NCBI RefSeq assembly: GCF_004295795.1 | Contig: NZ_SEBR01000018.1 | Coordinates: forward strand, 1-64,000 | DNA: 64,000 bases | Direction: 5' to 3' | From: Flavobacterium sp. | GTDB lineage: Bacteria > Bacteroidota > Bacteroidia > Flavobacteriales > Flavobacteriaceae | In this document: positions 51,329 through 60,477 of the stretch, piece after piece | How the letters are laid out: the number at the start of each line of letters is the position of its first letter | How positions within the stretch are numbered: position 1 is the stretch's first letter | Notes under the pieces: generated by a model | The model's database searches: none | What the model saw: only the letters and a program-made list of their open reading frames with translations | Told to the model about the DNA's origin: nothing | Made by a program: the position numbers and the translations under genes

Positions 51329-52870
51329 TTAGTAACCGTCGTTCTGCTCGATCAAAGTGTTTTGACGTTCGCGAAGCGGGATTGGCAAGACTTCGTTCTT
51401 GTTTGCTTGGAATCCGCGGTCAGAAAGCACAGTAGCTGCTCTTCCTGTACGAACAAGGTCAAACCAACGCCATCCTTCTCCGGCAAGTTCCAAACGACGC
51501 TCGTTGAAGATGTTTTGTTCTGTAGCTGCAATCGAAGGCAAACCTACGCGGCCGCGAACTGCATCCAACAACGCTTGTGCACGTGATGCGTCTCCGCCTC
51601 CGTTAACCAACGCTTCGGCTTCCATAAGGTACGTATCGGCCAAACGAACGATGTAAGTGTCTTGCTGGAAGTTGAGTTCTGCTGTTCCTCCACCGTCTGT
51701 TCTCTGAGAGTTGAGTGGCATGAACTTGCGCAGGAAATAACCTGTATCCATGTAAGCCGGAGCATAAGTAGCCTGAGCTCCAAGAGCCGGCATGCTTAGG
51801 ATTGTAGAAGCAGCACGCGGATCTGTGCCCATGGCAGCTACCAATGAAGGTGTTACCGGGTTAAATGCCCAACCTGACCAGAAATCCGGAGCGGTTGAAC
51901 CTGCCGGGCGTCCGTAGCCACGTGGCCCCACCATTTGGTTAAGACTGTTTCCTTCATCTGAAGAACTTCCCCAGTTATCCCAACTTGAATTACTCTTATT
52001 GGTGTGGTAAACCTCGACAATCGACTCTGTATTGAATTTATTGGTAACAGACCACAAAGATGCATAATTGTCGACTAGTTTGTAGCCGTACATACTTGTA
52101 CCGCCCGGCGTTCCGTTAACGTCTGCGAACTGTCCGGCTGCTTGTGTCCATTTTTTCTGATACAAATACACTCTTCCCAAAAGTGCTTTCACCGCACCTT
52201 GCGTCAAACGCCCGGCTTCCGGAGAAATAACCTCAGGCGAAGCTGGAGCAGGAAGCGTGACAGGAAGATCAGCAAGAGCTGCCAACATTTCGGTTTCGAT
52301 GAACGCGTAAACTTCCTCTGGAGAGTTTTGAGGTACGTCGAAAAGATCGGCAGTCTCCAAACGAGTCGTGATCAATGGAATGTTCTTGAAAAGCGTAACC
52401 AACTGGAAAAAGTAGTAAGCACGCAACGCTCTGGCTTCTGCCGTGAAACGCGTTCTTGTTGCTTCGTTGTTACCGAAATCGGCTTCCGGCATTTTAAGCA
52501 AAAGGATGTTGGCGCGTGTTACACCTGAATAATAGTCGTTCCAGAAACTTCCGGGAATGGTTGCTTCGTCGATCGTGTAGTTTGAGAAAGACTGCATTCC
52601 TGTTCCGTCAGTTGCTCCTCCGCCACCAGCGTAGAAATCATCTGAACCGGCGTTCATCATGGCAATCATATTCTCAAAACCGTTGGATTGCTTGCGCAAT
52701 ACATCGTAAACAGAAACGAGAGAACGGTAACATTGCTCTTCGTTCTTGTAGTAATTGTCTTCGAAGAAAGTTCCCTTAGGAGACACTTCGACAAAATCCT
52801 CGCTACAACTAGTGGACAAGAACAGCGCAGCCGTCATCGCCATAGTCAACTTGATAATTTTTGTTTTCAT
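51329..52870 (-). CDS. SusD/RagB-family glycan-binding lipoprotein
   Basis: 513 aa. Lipobox STSC (Cys22). Helical TPR-like repeats with SusD features: TRFTAEARALRAYYFFQLV, LGRVYLYQKKWTQAA, RLADTYLMEAEALVNGG and the C-terminal ERRLELAGEGWRWFDLVRTG. It caps the SusC barrel and captures oligosaccharide. Located 12 bases after susC. Confidence 0.97.
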   Translation of the reverse strand: MKTKIIKLTMAMTAALFLSTSCSEDFVEVSPKGTFFEDNYYKNEEQCYRSLVSVYDVLRKQSNGFENMIAMMNAGSDDFYAGGGGATDGTGMQSFSNYTIDEATIPGSFWNDYYSGVTRANILLLKMPEADFGNNEATRTRFTAEARALRAYYFFQLVTLFKNIPLITTRLETADLFDVPQNSPEEVYAFIETEMLAALADLPVTLPAPASPEVISPEAGRLTQGAVKALLGRVYLYQKKWTQAAGQFADVNGTPGGTSMYGYKLVDNYASLWSVTNKFNTESIVEVYHTNKSNSSWDNWGSSSDEGNSLNQMVGPRGYGRPAGSTAPDFWSGWAFNPVTPSLVAAMGTDPRAASTILSMPALGAQATYAPAYMDTGYFLRKFMPLNSQRTDGGGTAELNFQQDTYIVRLADTYLMEAEALVNGGGDASRAQALLDAVRGRVGLPSIAATEQNIFNERRLELAGEGWRWFDLVRTGRAATVLSDRGFQANKNEVLPIPLRERQNTLIEQNDGY

Positions 52871-52882
52871 AGTCGTAATTTT

Positions 52883-55800
52883 TTAGAATTGTAGATTAAC
52901 TCCCATCATGAAGCTACGGGCCTGTGGATAGTATCCTCTGTCGATACCCAACACGTTTCCTCCAATCTCCGGATCGAATCCTGTGTACTTCGTGAACGTG
53001 AACAAATTCTCACTCATTACATAGATTCTTGCTCTATCGAGGCCTGCTTTTGAAATAATGTCTTTAGAAATCGAGTAACCGACCTGAACAGTCTTGATTC
53101 TGAAATAATCGCCATCTTCAAGATAGAATGTAGACGGGTTACTGAAGTTTCTGTTGTTATCTGTAGTCGAAACTCTTGGATATGAGTTTGACGTTCCCTC
53201 ACCTACCCAACGGTTCATGGCATTCGACTGCCAGTTGGCGTTTGTAAGGTCAAGACGACGCAAACCATTGTAGATTTGGTTTCCTGCCACACCTTGTCCG
53301 AAGATACTCAAATCGAAGTTTTTGTATTCCAGGTTCAAAGTAACACCATAAGTGTAGTCTGGAAGCGGTTTTCCGATAACCTTGCGGTCGTCACCGTTGA
53401 TCTGTCCGTCGTTGTTCAAATCTCTCCATCTGAAATCTCCCGGAACCGCACCTGGCTGGATTGCTGTTCCACCCGGACCTACGTAAGAATCGATTTCGGC
53501 TTGATTTTGGAAAATACCGTCGGTAACGAATCCGTAGAATGCTCCGAATGACTCGCCCACTTGGTTACGTGAAATTTGGTAAGTTGACGATTGTACGTTC
53601 GCAACATCGTAGAAGTCTACGTCTGGAGCGATCGAGTTGATCCTGTTTTTGATCCAGGAAATGTTTCCGTTGAAACCGACTTTGAAATCACCGAAACTCT
53701 TGCGGTAACCCACTTCCAATTCAACTCCTTTGTTTTCTACTTCACCAAGGTTTGCCAAAGGACTGCTCAATCCTACATAACCAGGAATTGGCAATTCTCT
53801 CAAGATACCCGTAGTTTTCTTGTTGAAAACGTCAACTGTCAAGTTAATGTTGCCCAAGACTGTGATATCGGCAGCAATGTTTCTGTTTGTGGTTTCTTCC
53901 CATTTCAAGTTAGGGTTTGCCGGACGCACGACAGTGTTTCCGATGGTAACCGCTCCACCTGGGCCGAATTGGTAGTTATAACCTCCGTTGACCAAAGAAG
54001 CGTAACCGAAATCACCTGTTCTGTCGTTACCCGCAACACCATAACTTCCACGGATTTTCAATTGCGTCACCCATTTGTTTTCTGGCCAAAAACTTTCTTT
54101 GGTTGGAACCCATCCAATAGAGATCGAAGGGAAATTACCGAATTTGTTGTTTTCTCCGAATTTACTTGAACCATCGCGACGTATCAAAGCGCTAAGCAAG
54201 TATTTCTCTTTGAAATCATAAGTCAAACGAGCGAACAATGAAGTCAATTTTACATCAGGACTTGTGTAAGCGAATGTCGTTTGATCTTCGATTGGCACCG
54301 GAAAGTTGAATGATGCATCTTGCCAGCTGTCGATCGGCAAATTGAAAAAAGTCGTTCCTTGACCTTGTTCACCTTCCCAAACATAAGATCCCTGACCCAA
54401 TAGGACCGCGAAGTTATGATCCTTGATGCTCTTTGTATAGCTTAAAGTATTCTCGACGCTCCAATAGAAGTTTGATCGCTTGTCACGTGAAAAATTGTTC
54501 TCAGTCGCACTCAAGATTGATGTGAGGTAGTACTCAGGAGTAAACGATTGGCTACCATAATAGGCTTGTTTTCCTGAAGCAGTCGTACGGAATTTCAAAC
54601 CTGTGATAGGCTCGATTTCGATGTAGGCGTTACCTGTGAAGTTGTCAGCCCACCCGAAGTTACCCAAACGCGTTCTTTCGTAAGCCAGTGGGTTGGAAAT
54701 CTCGTTTGCTACATATGGAGAGATTCCGTAAAGAACTCCTTGATCGTTGCGAACTGCACGTGGATTCGAATAAAACGGATTCGATGGATCTGGATTTGGT
54801 TCCAGAACCGGAGTGATTGGATCCAAGTTGATCGCAGATGCCAACGGACCACCGAATTCACTGTTCGTGTTTCCGATACCGACGTTTTTCTCGTGTGTGT
54901 ACGAAGCGGTTTGTCCGAAACGGATGTATTTCGTGACTTTGTGTTCAGAGTTCAAACGGAACGTTTTTCTCTGGTAACGAGAAATTCCCGGCAAAACGAT
55001 ACCTTCCTGATCGATCAAACTGAAAGAGGCATAGAATGTAGATTTGTCAGTTCCGCCGCTGATGCTCAAATCGTGAGATTCTCTCATGGCGTTCTGGAAA
55101 ATCTGATCTTGCCAGTCTGTTCCTCTACCGTAAGATTGCGGATTCGCGAACGGAATTCCGGATGGTGTACCGCCTCCGTTGAGATAAGCTTCATTTCTTA
55201 GAGTTGCATACTGCGTAGCATTCAAAACACCGACGCGACGCGACTCTTCCTGAAAACCTGCAAAACCATTATAGTTCACAGACAATTTTCCAGACTTACC
55301 TTTTTTAGTTGTAATTACGATAACTCCACCTGCTGCACGAGTACCGTAAACCGAGGCAGATGCATCTTTCAGCACTTCCATCGACTCGATATCGTATTGG
55401 TTGATGTACTGCACTGAACTTGCATCGACAAGAATTCCATCGACAACGTACAATGGGTTATTGTCATTAAGTGTAGTGATACCACGTACACGAACTGTAG
55501 CCGCAGAACCTGGCTGACCAGCATTCGCAGCGACAACCACACCTGATGTACGACCTTGAAGCGATTGCTCCACGCGCGTAACCGGTTGGTTTTCCAAATC
55601 TTGGGCCCTCACCTTGGAAATTGCGCCAGTAACGACACTCTTCTTTTGCGTACCGTAACCTACGACGACCACTTCGTCAAGGTTTTCGGAAGCCGACTTG
55701 ATGTTGGCATTCACTATCGCCTGACCGTTTATGGCAAGCTCCAATGTTGTGTATCCGATAAAAGAATACACCAATGTTCCGTTCGAAGGAGCGGAAATTT

Positions 55801-55984
55801 GATAATTACCATCGATGTCTGTCATCGTGGCCGTTTGCGTTCCTTTTACAGTAACGGTTGTGCCCGGAACCGGCAAACCCGTCTCGTCAGTAACTTTACC
55901 TTTCACGTCGATGTTTTGAGCGTGTCCGATAAAGGAAAACAGAAGAGCCGAAATACAAAAAAATAGTACTTTTTTAAATTTCAT
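52883..55984 (-). CDS. SusC/RagA-family TonB-dependent transporter
   Basis: 1033 aa outer-membrane barrel. Signal peptide (to GHAQ), carboxypeptidase-regulatory-like domain (IDVKGKVTDETGLPVPGT), TonB box/plug with DEVVVVGYGTQKKSVVTGAI, plug signature VRGITTLNDNNPLYVVDGI, then the 22-strand barrel and a terminal aromatic residue (MMGVNLQF). It imports oligosaccharides with TonB energy. First gene of the PUL operon, divergent from the regulator. Confidence 0.98.
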   Translation of the reverse strand: MKFKKVLFFCISALLFSFIGHAQNIDVKGKVTDETGLPVPGTTVTVKGTQTATMTDIDGNYQISAPSNGTLVYSFIGYTTLELAINGQAIVNANIKSASENLDEVVVVGYGTQKKSVVTGAISKVRAQDLENQPVTRVEQSLQGRTSGVVVAANAGQPGSAATVRVRGITTLNDNNPLYVVDGILVDASSVQYINQYDIESMEVLKDASASVYGTRAAGGVIVITTKKGKSGKLSVNYNGFAGFQEESRRVGVLNATQYATLRNEAYLNGGGTPSGIPFANPQSYGRGTDWQDQIFQNAMRESHDLSISGGTDKSTFYASFSLIDQEGIVLPGISRYQRKTFRLNSEHKVTKYIRFGQTASYTHEKNVGIGNTNSEFGGPLASAINLDPITPVLEPNPDPSNPFYSNPRAVRNDQGVLYGISPYVANEISNPLAYERTRLGNFGWADNFTGNAYIEIEPITGLKFRTTASGKQAYYGSQSFTPEYYLTSILSATENNFSRDKRSNFYWSVENTLSYTKSIKDHNFAVLLGQGSYVWEGEQGQGTTFFNLPIDSWQDASFNFPVPIEDQTTFAYTSPDVKLTSLFARLTYDFKEKYLLSALIRRDGSSKFGENNKFGNFPSISIGWVPTKESFWPENKWVTQLKIRGSYGVAGNDRTGDFGYASLVNGGYNYQFGPGGAVTIGNTVVRPANPNLKWEETTNRNIAADITVLGNINLTVDVFNKKTTGILRELPIPGYVGLSSPLANLGEVENKGVELEVGYRKSFGDFKVGFNGNISWIKNRINSIAPDVDFYDVANVQSSTYQISRNQVGESFGAFYGFVTDGIFQNQAEIDSYVGPGGTAIQPGAVPGDFRWRDLNNDGQINGDDRKVIGKPLPDYTYGVTLNLEYKNFDLSIFGQGVAGNQIYNGLRRLDLTNANWQSNAMNRWVGEGTSNSYPRVSTTDNNRNFSNPSTFYLEDGDYFRIKTVQVGYSISKDIISKAGLDRARIYVMSENLFTFTKYTGFDPEIGGNVLGIDRGYYPQARSFMMGVNLQF

Positions 55985-56211
55985 TTTTCTGATTTTTTGG
56001 TTAGTTAATTATTGATTTGATACAATATTACAGAATAATTTTATAATTTAACAACAAGAATCCCTACAAAAACACATCAAAAAAGATTTTCTACCACTAC
56101 AAAACCTTATCATTTTTTTTACAAGTTATTGTTTTTCAGAATATTATTTTTATTTTTACCGTGTTACAGAAATGTTAACTTTAACAAAATACCCTTACAA
56201 ATCAAACCTCG
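55985..56211. other. AT-rich divergent region of the PUL
   Basis: About 230 bases, markedly AT-rich, between susC and the regulator. It must carry the promoters of both, but no clear TAnnTTTG box was found on either strand. No ORF. Confidence 0.4.
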
Positions 56212-59142
56212 ATGAGATACAACGTTGTAGTTATTAATCCGTTAAAAATCACCAAAATACTGTTAAGGTCACGAAAAGGTTTTCGTAAAAATCTATACAA
56301 CGTTTTCGCAATTTTATTCGCAATTATCGCCTCGGCCCAAATAAAAAATACCGGATTGCCTGACATAACAAACTTCAAAAGGACCGATTATAAAGCGGGA
56401 ACGCAAAATTGGAGTGTAGCCCAAGACAAAAACGGAACGATGTACTTCGCAAACAATGAAGGTTTGCTGCAATTTGACGGATCGTCCTGGAACATCTTCA
56501 GACTTCCGAATAATACCGCAATCCGAAGTCTTGAAATTGCCGATGAGAAAATATTCGTAGGCGGCTACAATGAATTCGGATATTTTAAGGCCGACGACAA
56601 AGGCCGACTGAAATATACGTCACTGGCCTTGCTTGTGAACGCCAATCACCGCGCACAGATTGATTTGATCTGGAAAATCCACGCGCTGGATGGAAAAATC
56701 ATATTCCAGTCTTTCGAGAAAAATTACATTTTTGACGGAAAAGTCCTTAGGCAGGCCGAGGCTCCCAATCGCTTCCAATTTTCGTTCGAAGTGAATGGCA
56801 AACTCATTTATCAGGACGTGGCTTCGGGACTTTTGGAATATGACAATGGCAACTTCGTACCGATTCCAAATACAGCTTCACTCAACTCCACCGAAGTTTG
56901 GGGAATAATTCCATTGACGCACGACCGCTGGCTGATCGCCACGATAGATGAAGGTCTATATTTATACGAAAAAGGGCAACTGTCGCCGTGGATTACCGAA
57001 GCCGACGCTTTCATGAAACGCAACAGTTGCCTCGGAGGCGAACTTATCTACAAGAACTTCATCATCCTGAATTCGGTTTTGGATGGCATTATAATCTGCG
57101 ACCTAAACGGCAAGATCGTCCAACACATCAATCGCAAAAAAGGTCTTCAGAACAACACGATACTTTCGTCTTTCGTAGATCGCAAGAACAATTTATGGCT
57201 GGGCATGGACAACGGAATAACGTTTGTTAACGAGAGCTCGCCATTCACTTATTTTTCTTCGAGTTTCGATTTGAGCACGGTCTATGCTTCTGCAATTTTT
57301 GATGGGAATCTATACGTAGCGACCAACCAGGGATTGTTTTATCACAGCTGGACCAAACCTTTCAAGGAAGATTCTTTCAAACTCGTGCCCGGAACGACCG
57401 GTCAGGCGTGGAATATCCAAGTCATAGAAGGACAACTTTTTTGTGGGCACAACCGTGGCATGTTGCAGATCGAGAACAATCAGGTGGCGAAAAACTTAAA
57501 TCCAAATGGATATTGGGGAATGAAGCCGATCCCGAATTCGGACGATCACTATATCGGATCCAACTACCAAGGTTTTTCGATTTTCAAGAAAACCGGCAAC
57601 AACTGGACATTCGTGAATTATGTGGACGGACTCAACAAATCTGCAAACACTTTTGAGGTCGACGGAAACACGGTTTGGCTCAAAAAGGACAATTTCGTGT
57701 ATCGGATGAAACTCAGTCGCGATTACAAAAAGTTCAGCTCGGTCAAGGTTTACGACGGACTCGAGGACGGCAAAAAGGGAATCGGAAGTATGCAAAGGCT
57801 AAACGGCACGATCTATTTCCAAACCGGAAACAAATTTTACACATACGCTCTCGACGTCGACGGATTCATCCCGAATGAAAAATACACCCAGATTTTCAAA
57901 AAGCTTCCAGTGGTGCGATTCGTGCAACAGGATAAACTCGGGAATCTTTGGTATGTTTTCGACAATTCCATGGGATTGCTCAAAAGGAAACCGAATGGAT
58001 CGTATGAAAACACGCTCGCCGGACTTTCCAACCTCACCGGATATCTCGTAAGCGACTACGTATCGGTCAACGCCATCGACCAAAACGACATCCTCATCGG
58101 ACTTACCGACGGACTTGCTCACTACGATTCGGCTTTGCTGAAATCGGAACCCAATAAACCTACTGCTTTCCTCAGAAGTTTTTCGTTTCCCGGAGATACG
58201 CTGCAATTGGCCGGAATCGGTGGAAAAATCAGGGCACACGAACTCAGTTACCGCTCGAACAACGTAAAATTCACTTTCGCCTCACCGTTGTACGAAAATC
58301 TCGAAAACGTAGAGTATTCGTATAAACTGGAAGGCTTCGACGAAAGATGGAGTCATTGGACGAACATGTCGGTGAAGGAATACACGAATTTGCGCGAAGG
58401 CGATTACAAAATGCTCGTAAAAGTCAGGAATTCTTACGGAATACAGTCTGACGCCACGAGTTTCGACTTTAGCATTTCACCACCTTGGTACCGCCACTGG
58501 CTCGCTTATGTGATTTACATCGGACTTGCCATTTTGTCGATTTATCTCATCCGTCGAAGAATCCGGGTGCAGATCAGACGAAACAGATACTTCGAGACCG
58601 TCGAACAGCGCAAAATTTATCTCGAGAAAGAAGCGCGCATCAGACAGGAACAATTCGAACTCGAAAAGGAAATCGAGCGACTTCAGAACGAAAAACTCAA
58701 ATACAAAATCCTGTCAAAGGACAAAGAATTGGTAAACAACTCCTTACAAGTCGTAAAGAAAAACAAGGTATTGAACGGAATCATCAACAAGATGAAGGAA
58801 ATCGATACGGAAACGTTGGACGAAGCCACGAAATTCCAATTCTCCAAACTCAACAAAAGCATCGCCAAAGAAGTCAATGCCGACAAAAGTTGGAGCGATC
58901 TCGAGAAGCACATCCGCAACGTGCATTTCGAGTTTCTCGTCAGGCTTAAGGACAAACACCCTGACATTACGCCTCGGGAACTGGATTTGTCCACATATCT
59001 TCTCATGAATATGTCGACGAAAGAGATTGCCGAAATCATGAATATCTCAAACGGAGGCGTCGAATTGGCGCGTTACAGACTTCGAAAAAAACTCAATCTT
59101 GAGAAGAAAGAAAATTTGACAGGCTATTTGATGCGGGTCTAA
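56212..59142 (+). CDS. Triple-tyrosine, LuxR-type PUL regulator
   Basis: 976 aa. Signal sequence (NVFAILFAIIASAQ), two seven-bladed-like periplasmic propeller regions (residues about 40-620, strings such as WSVAQDKNGTMYFANNEGLLQFDG), a Y_Y_Y domain (about 650-740; YSYKLEGFDERWSHW), a TM helix at about 760-780 (WLAYVIYIGLAILSIYLI), a coiled coil and a C-terminal LuxR-type HTH (ITPRELDLSTYLLMNMSTKEIAEIMNISNGGVE in part). It would sense the glycan in the periplasm and activate the divergent PUL. No kinase domain. Its stop overlaps the murF stop by four bases (convergent). Confidence 0.9.
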   Translation: MRYNVVVINPLKITKILLRSRKGFRKNLYNVFAILFAIIASAQIKNTGLPDITNFKRTDYKAGTQNWSVAQDKNGTMYFANNEGLLQFDGSSWNIFRLPNNTAIRSLEIADEKIFVGGYNEFGYFKADDKGRLKYTSLALLVNANHRAQIDLIWKIHALDGKIIFQSFEKNYIFDGKVLRQAEAPNRFQFSFEVNGKLIYQDVASGLLEYDNGNFVPIPNTASLNSTEVWGIIPLTHDRWLIATIDEGLYLYEKGQLSPWITEADAFMKRNSCLGGELIYKNFIILNSVLDGIIICDLNGKIVQHINRKKGLQNNTILSSFVDRKNNLWLGMDNGITFVNESSPFTYFSSSFDLSTVYASAIFDGNLYVATNQGLFYHSWTKPFKEDSFKLVPGTTGQAWNIQVIEGQLFCGHNRGMLQIENNQVAKNLNPNGYWGMKPIPNSDDHYIGSNYQGFSIFKKTGNNWTFVNYVDGLNKSANTFEVDGNTVWLKKDNFVYRMKLSRDYKKFSSVKVYDGLEDGKKGIGSMQRLNGTIYFQTGNKFYTYALDVDGFIPNEKYTQIFKKLPVVRFVQQDKLGNLWYVFDNSMGLLKRKPNGSYENTLAGLSNLTGYLVSDYVSVNAIDQNDILIGLTDGLAHYDSALLKSEPNKPTAFLRSFSFPGDTLQLAGIGGKIRAHELSYRSNNVKFTFASPLYENLENVEYSYKLEGFDERWSHWTNMSVKEYTNLREGDYKMLVKVRNSYGIQSDATSFDFSISPPWYRHWLAYVIYIGLAILSIYLIRRRIRVQIRRNRYFETVEQRKIYLEKEARIRQEQFELEKEIERLQNEKLKYKILSKDKELVNNSLQVVKKNKVLNGIINKMKEIDTETLDEATKFQFSKLNKSIAKEVNADKSWSDLEKHIRNVHFEFLVRLKDKHPDITPRELDLSTYLLMNMSTKEIAEIMNISNGGVELARYRLRKKLNLEKKENLTGYLMRV

Positions 59143-60419
59143 CTTGGCAAATGCTCAACGAGCCTTTCGAGCGCCATGCCTCGCGAGCCTTTAATAAGCA
59201 ACGTTTTGTGCGACAGATGATTATAGATGTTAGTTGCCAAAAAGGCGTCGAAATCCGGATAGAAGAACAGATTTTCGTCTGAAATTCTCGCTTCGTAAAA
59301 ATCTTTCCCGATAAAATGCGTTTGGACTTCCTTGCCCGAAAGCAAATTCACGATTTGCGCATGTTCAAAAGCCGATTCTTCACCAAGCTCGAACATATCG
59401 CCCAAAATCATAAGTTTATTGGGTTTGTCCAACTGCAGAAAGTTCGCGATTGCCGCAGCCATACTGCTTGGATTCGCGTTGTAAGCGTCGAGTATGATCT
59501 CGCTTCCGGCCTTTGTCACGATTTGCGACCTGTTGTTTGACGGCACATATCCTTCGATTCCCGCTTTTATGTCGCGGGTTTCGACCTCAAAGTAACGTCC
59601 GATGCAAATTGCCGCGTTGATGTTGTTGGCATTGTACAATCCGATAAGGTGCGATCGGATCTGTTCGCCGTCGAAAGCGACTTTCACGAATGGATTCGCT
59701 TCTACATCTGAAATCTTCACATCGCCTTTCTCCAATCCGAAAGTGGATTTTTTGAGACTTTGTGTCTTCTCGACTTGGATTTCGTCTTCGAGATTGACGA
59801 TAGCCGTTTTGGAATTCGCGCCCAAATAGTCGTAAAGTTCGCTTTTGCCTTTTATTACGCCTTCGGTTCCGCCAAAACCTTCGAGATGGGCTTTCCCGAA
59901 ATTTGTGATGTAACCCAAATCTGGCTGTGCGATCGAGCAGAGAAATTCGATTTCTTTTTGATGGTTCGCTCCCATTTCGACGATTCCGATCTCGGTCGTT
60001 TTGTCAAAGGAAAGCAAAGTCAACGGAACGCCGATGTGGTTGTTCAGGTTTCCTACGGTCGCTCCCGTTTTGTATTTCTGCGACAGAACGGCGTTTATGA
60101 GTTCTTTGGTCGTGGTTTTTCCGTTGCTTCCGGTCAAGCCGACAATCGGAAGACCAAGAAAATTTCGATGGAAAGCCGAGAGTTCTTGCAGTGCGACCAA
60201 GCTATCTTCCACCAAAATCGTGCGATCGTCGAGCTTGTATTCCGGATTGTCGAGAAGGACAAACGACGCGCCTTTTTCCAAAGCTTCGGACGCAAATGTG
60301 TTCGCATCAAAACGCTCGCCTTTAATGGCGACAAACATCGAATTCGGACTGATTTTTCGAGTGTCAATCGATACGCCCGAGGTTTTGAGAAACAATTCGT
60401 GGATTTCCGGAATACTCAT
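59139..60419 (-). CDS. murF: UDP-MurNAc-tripeptide--D-alanyl-D-alanine ligase
   Basis: Cytoplasmic Mur ligase that adds D-Ala-D-Ala to the UDP-MurNAc-tripeptide, the last soluble step of peptidoglycan precursor synthesis. ATP loop VGLTGSNGKTTTKELI, IVEMGANHQKEIEFL, TNFGKAHLEGFGG, LDAYNANPSSMAAAI and ILGDMFELG are all MurF marks. The start at 60419 (MSIPEIHELF) is preferred to 60425 (MYMSIPEIH); both are in frame. It is downstream of gldJ but behind a strong terminator. Confidence 0.95.
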   Translation of the reverse strand: MSIPEIHELFLKTSGVSIDTRKISPNSMFVAIKGERFDANTFASEALEKGASFVLLDNPEYKLDDRTILVEDSLVALQELSAFHRNFLGLPIVGLTGSNGKTTTKELINAVLSQKYKTGATVGNLNNHIGVPLTLLSFDKTTEIGIVEMGANHQKEIEFLCSIAQPDLGYITNFGKAHLEGFGGTEGVIKGKSELYDYLGANSKTAIVNLEDEIQVEKTQSLKKSTFGLEKGDVKISDVEANPFVKVAFDGEQIRSHLIGLYNANNINAAICIGRYFEVETRDIKAGIEGYVPSNNRSQIVTKAGSEIILDAYNANPSSMAAAIANFLQLDKPNKLMILGDMFELGEESAFEHAQIVNLLSGKEVQTHFIGKDFYEARISDENLFFYPDFDAFLATNIYNHLSHKTLLIKGSRGMALERLVEHLPS

Positions 60420-60425
60420 ATACAT

Positions 60426-60456
60426 AAAAAAAAGAAAGCCCTAAAATAGGGCTTTC
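60426..60456 (-). terminator. Terminator between gldJ and murF
   Basis: GAAAGCCCTA pairs perfectly with TAGGGCTTTC around a 3-nt loop, followed on the minus strand by eight T that run up to the first murF start candidate (60425). Confidence 0.85.
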
Positions 60457-60477
60457 GTATCATTTCGCAATCATAAA

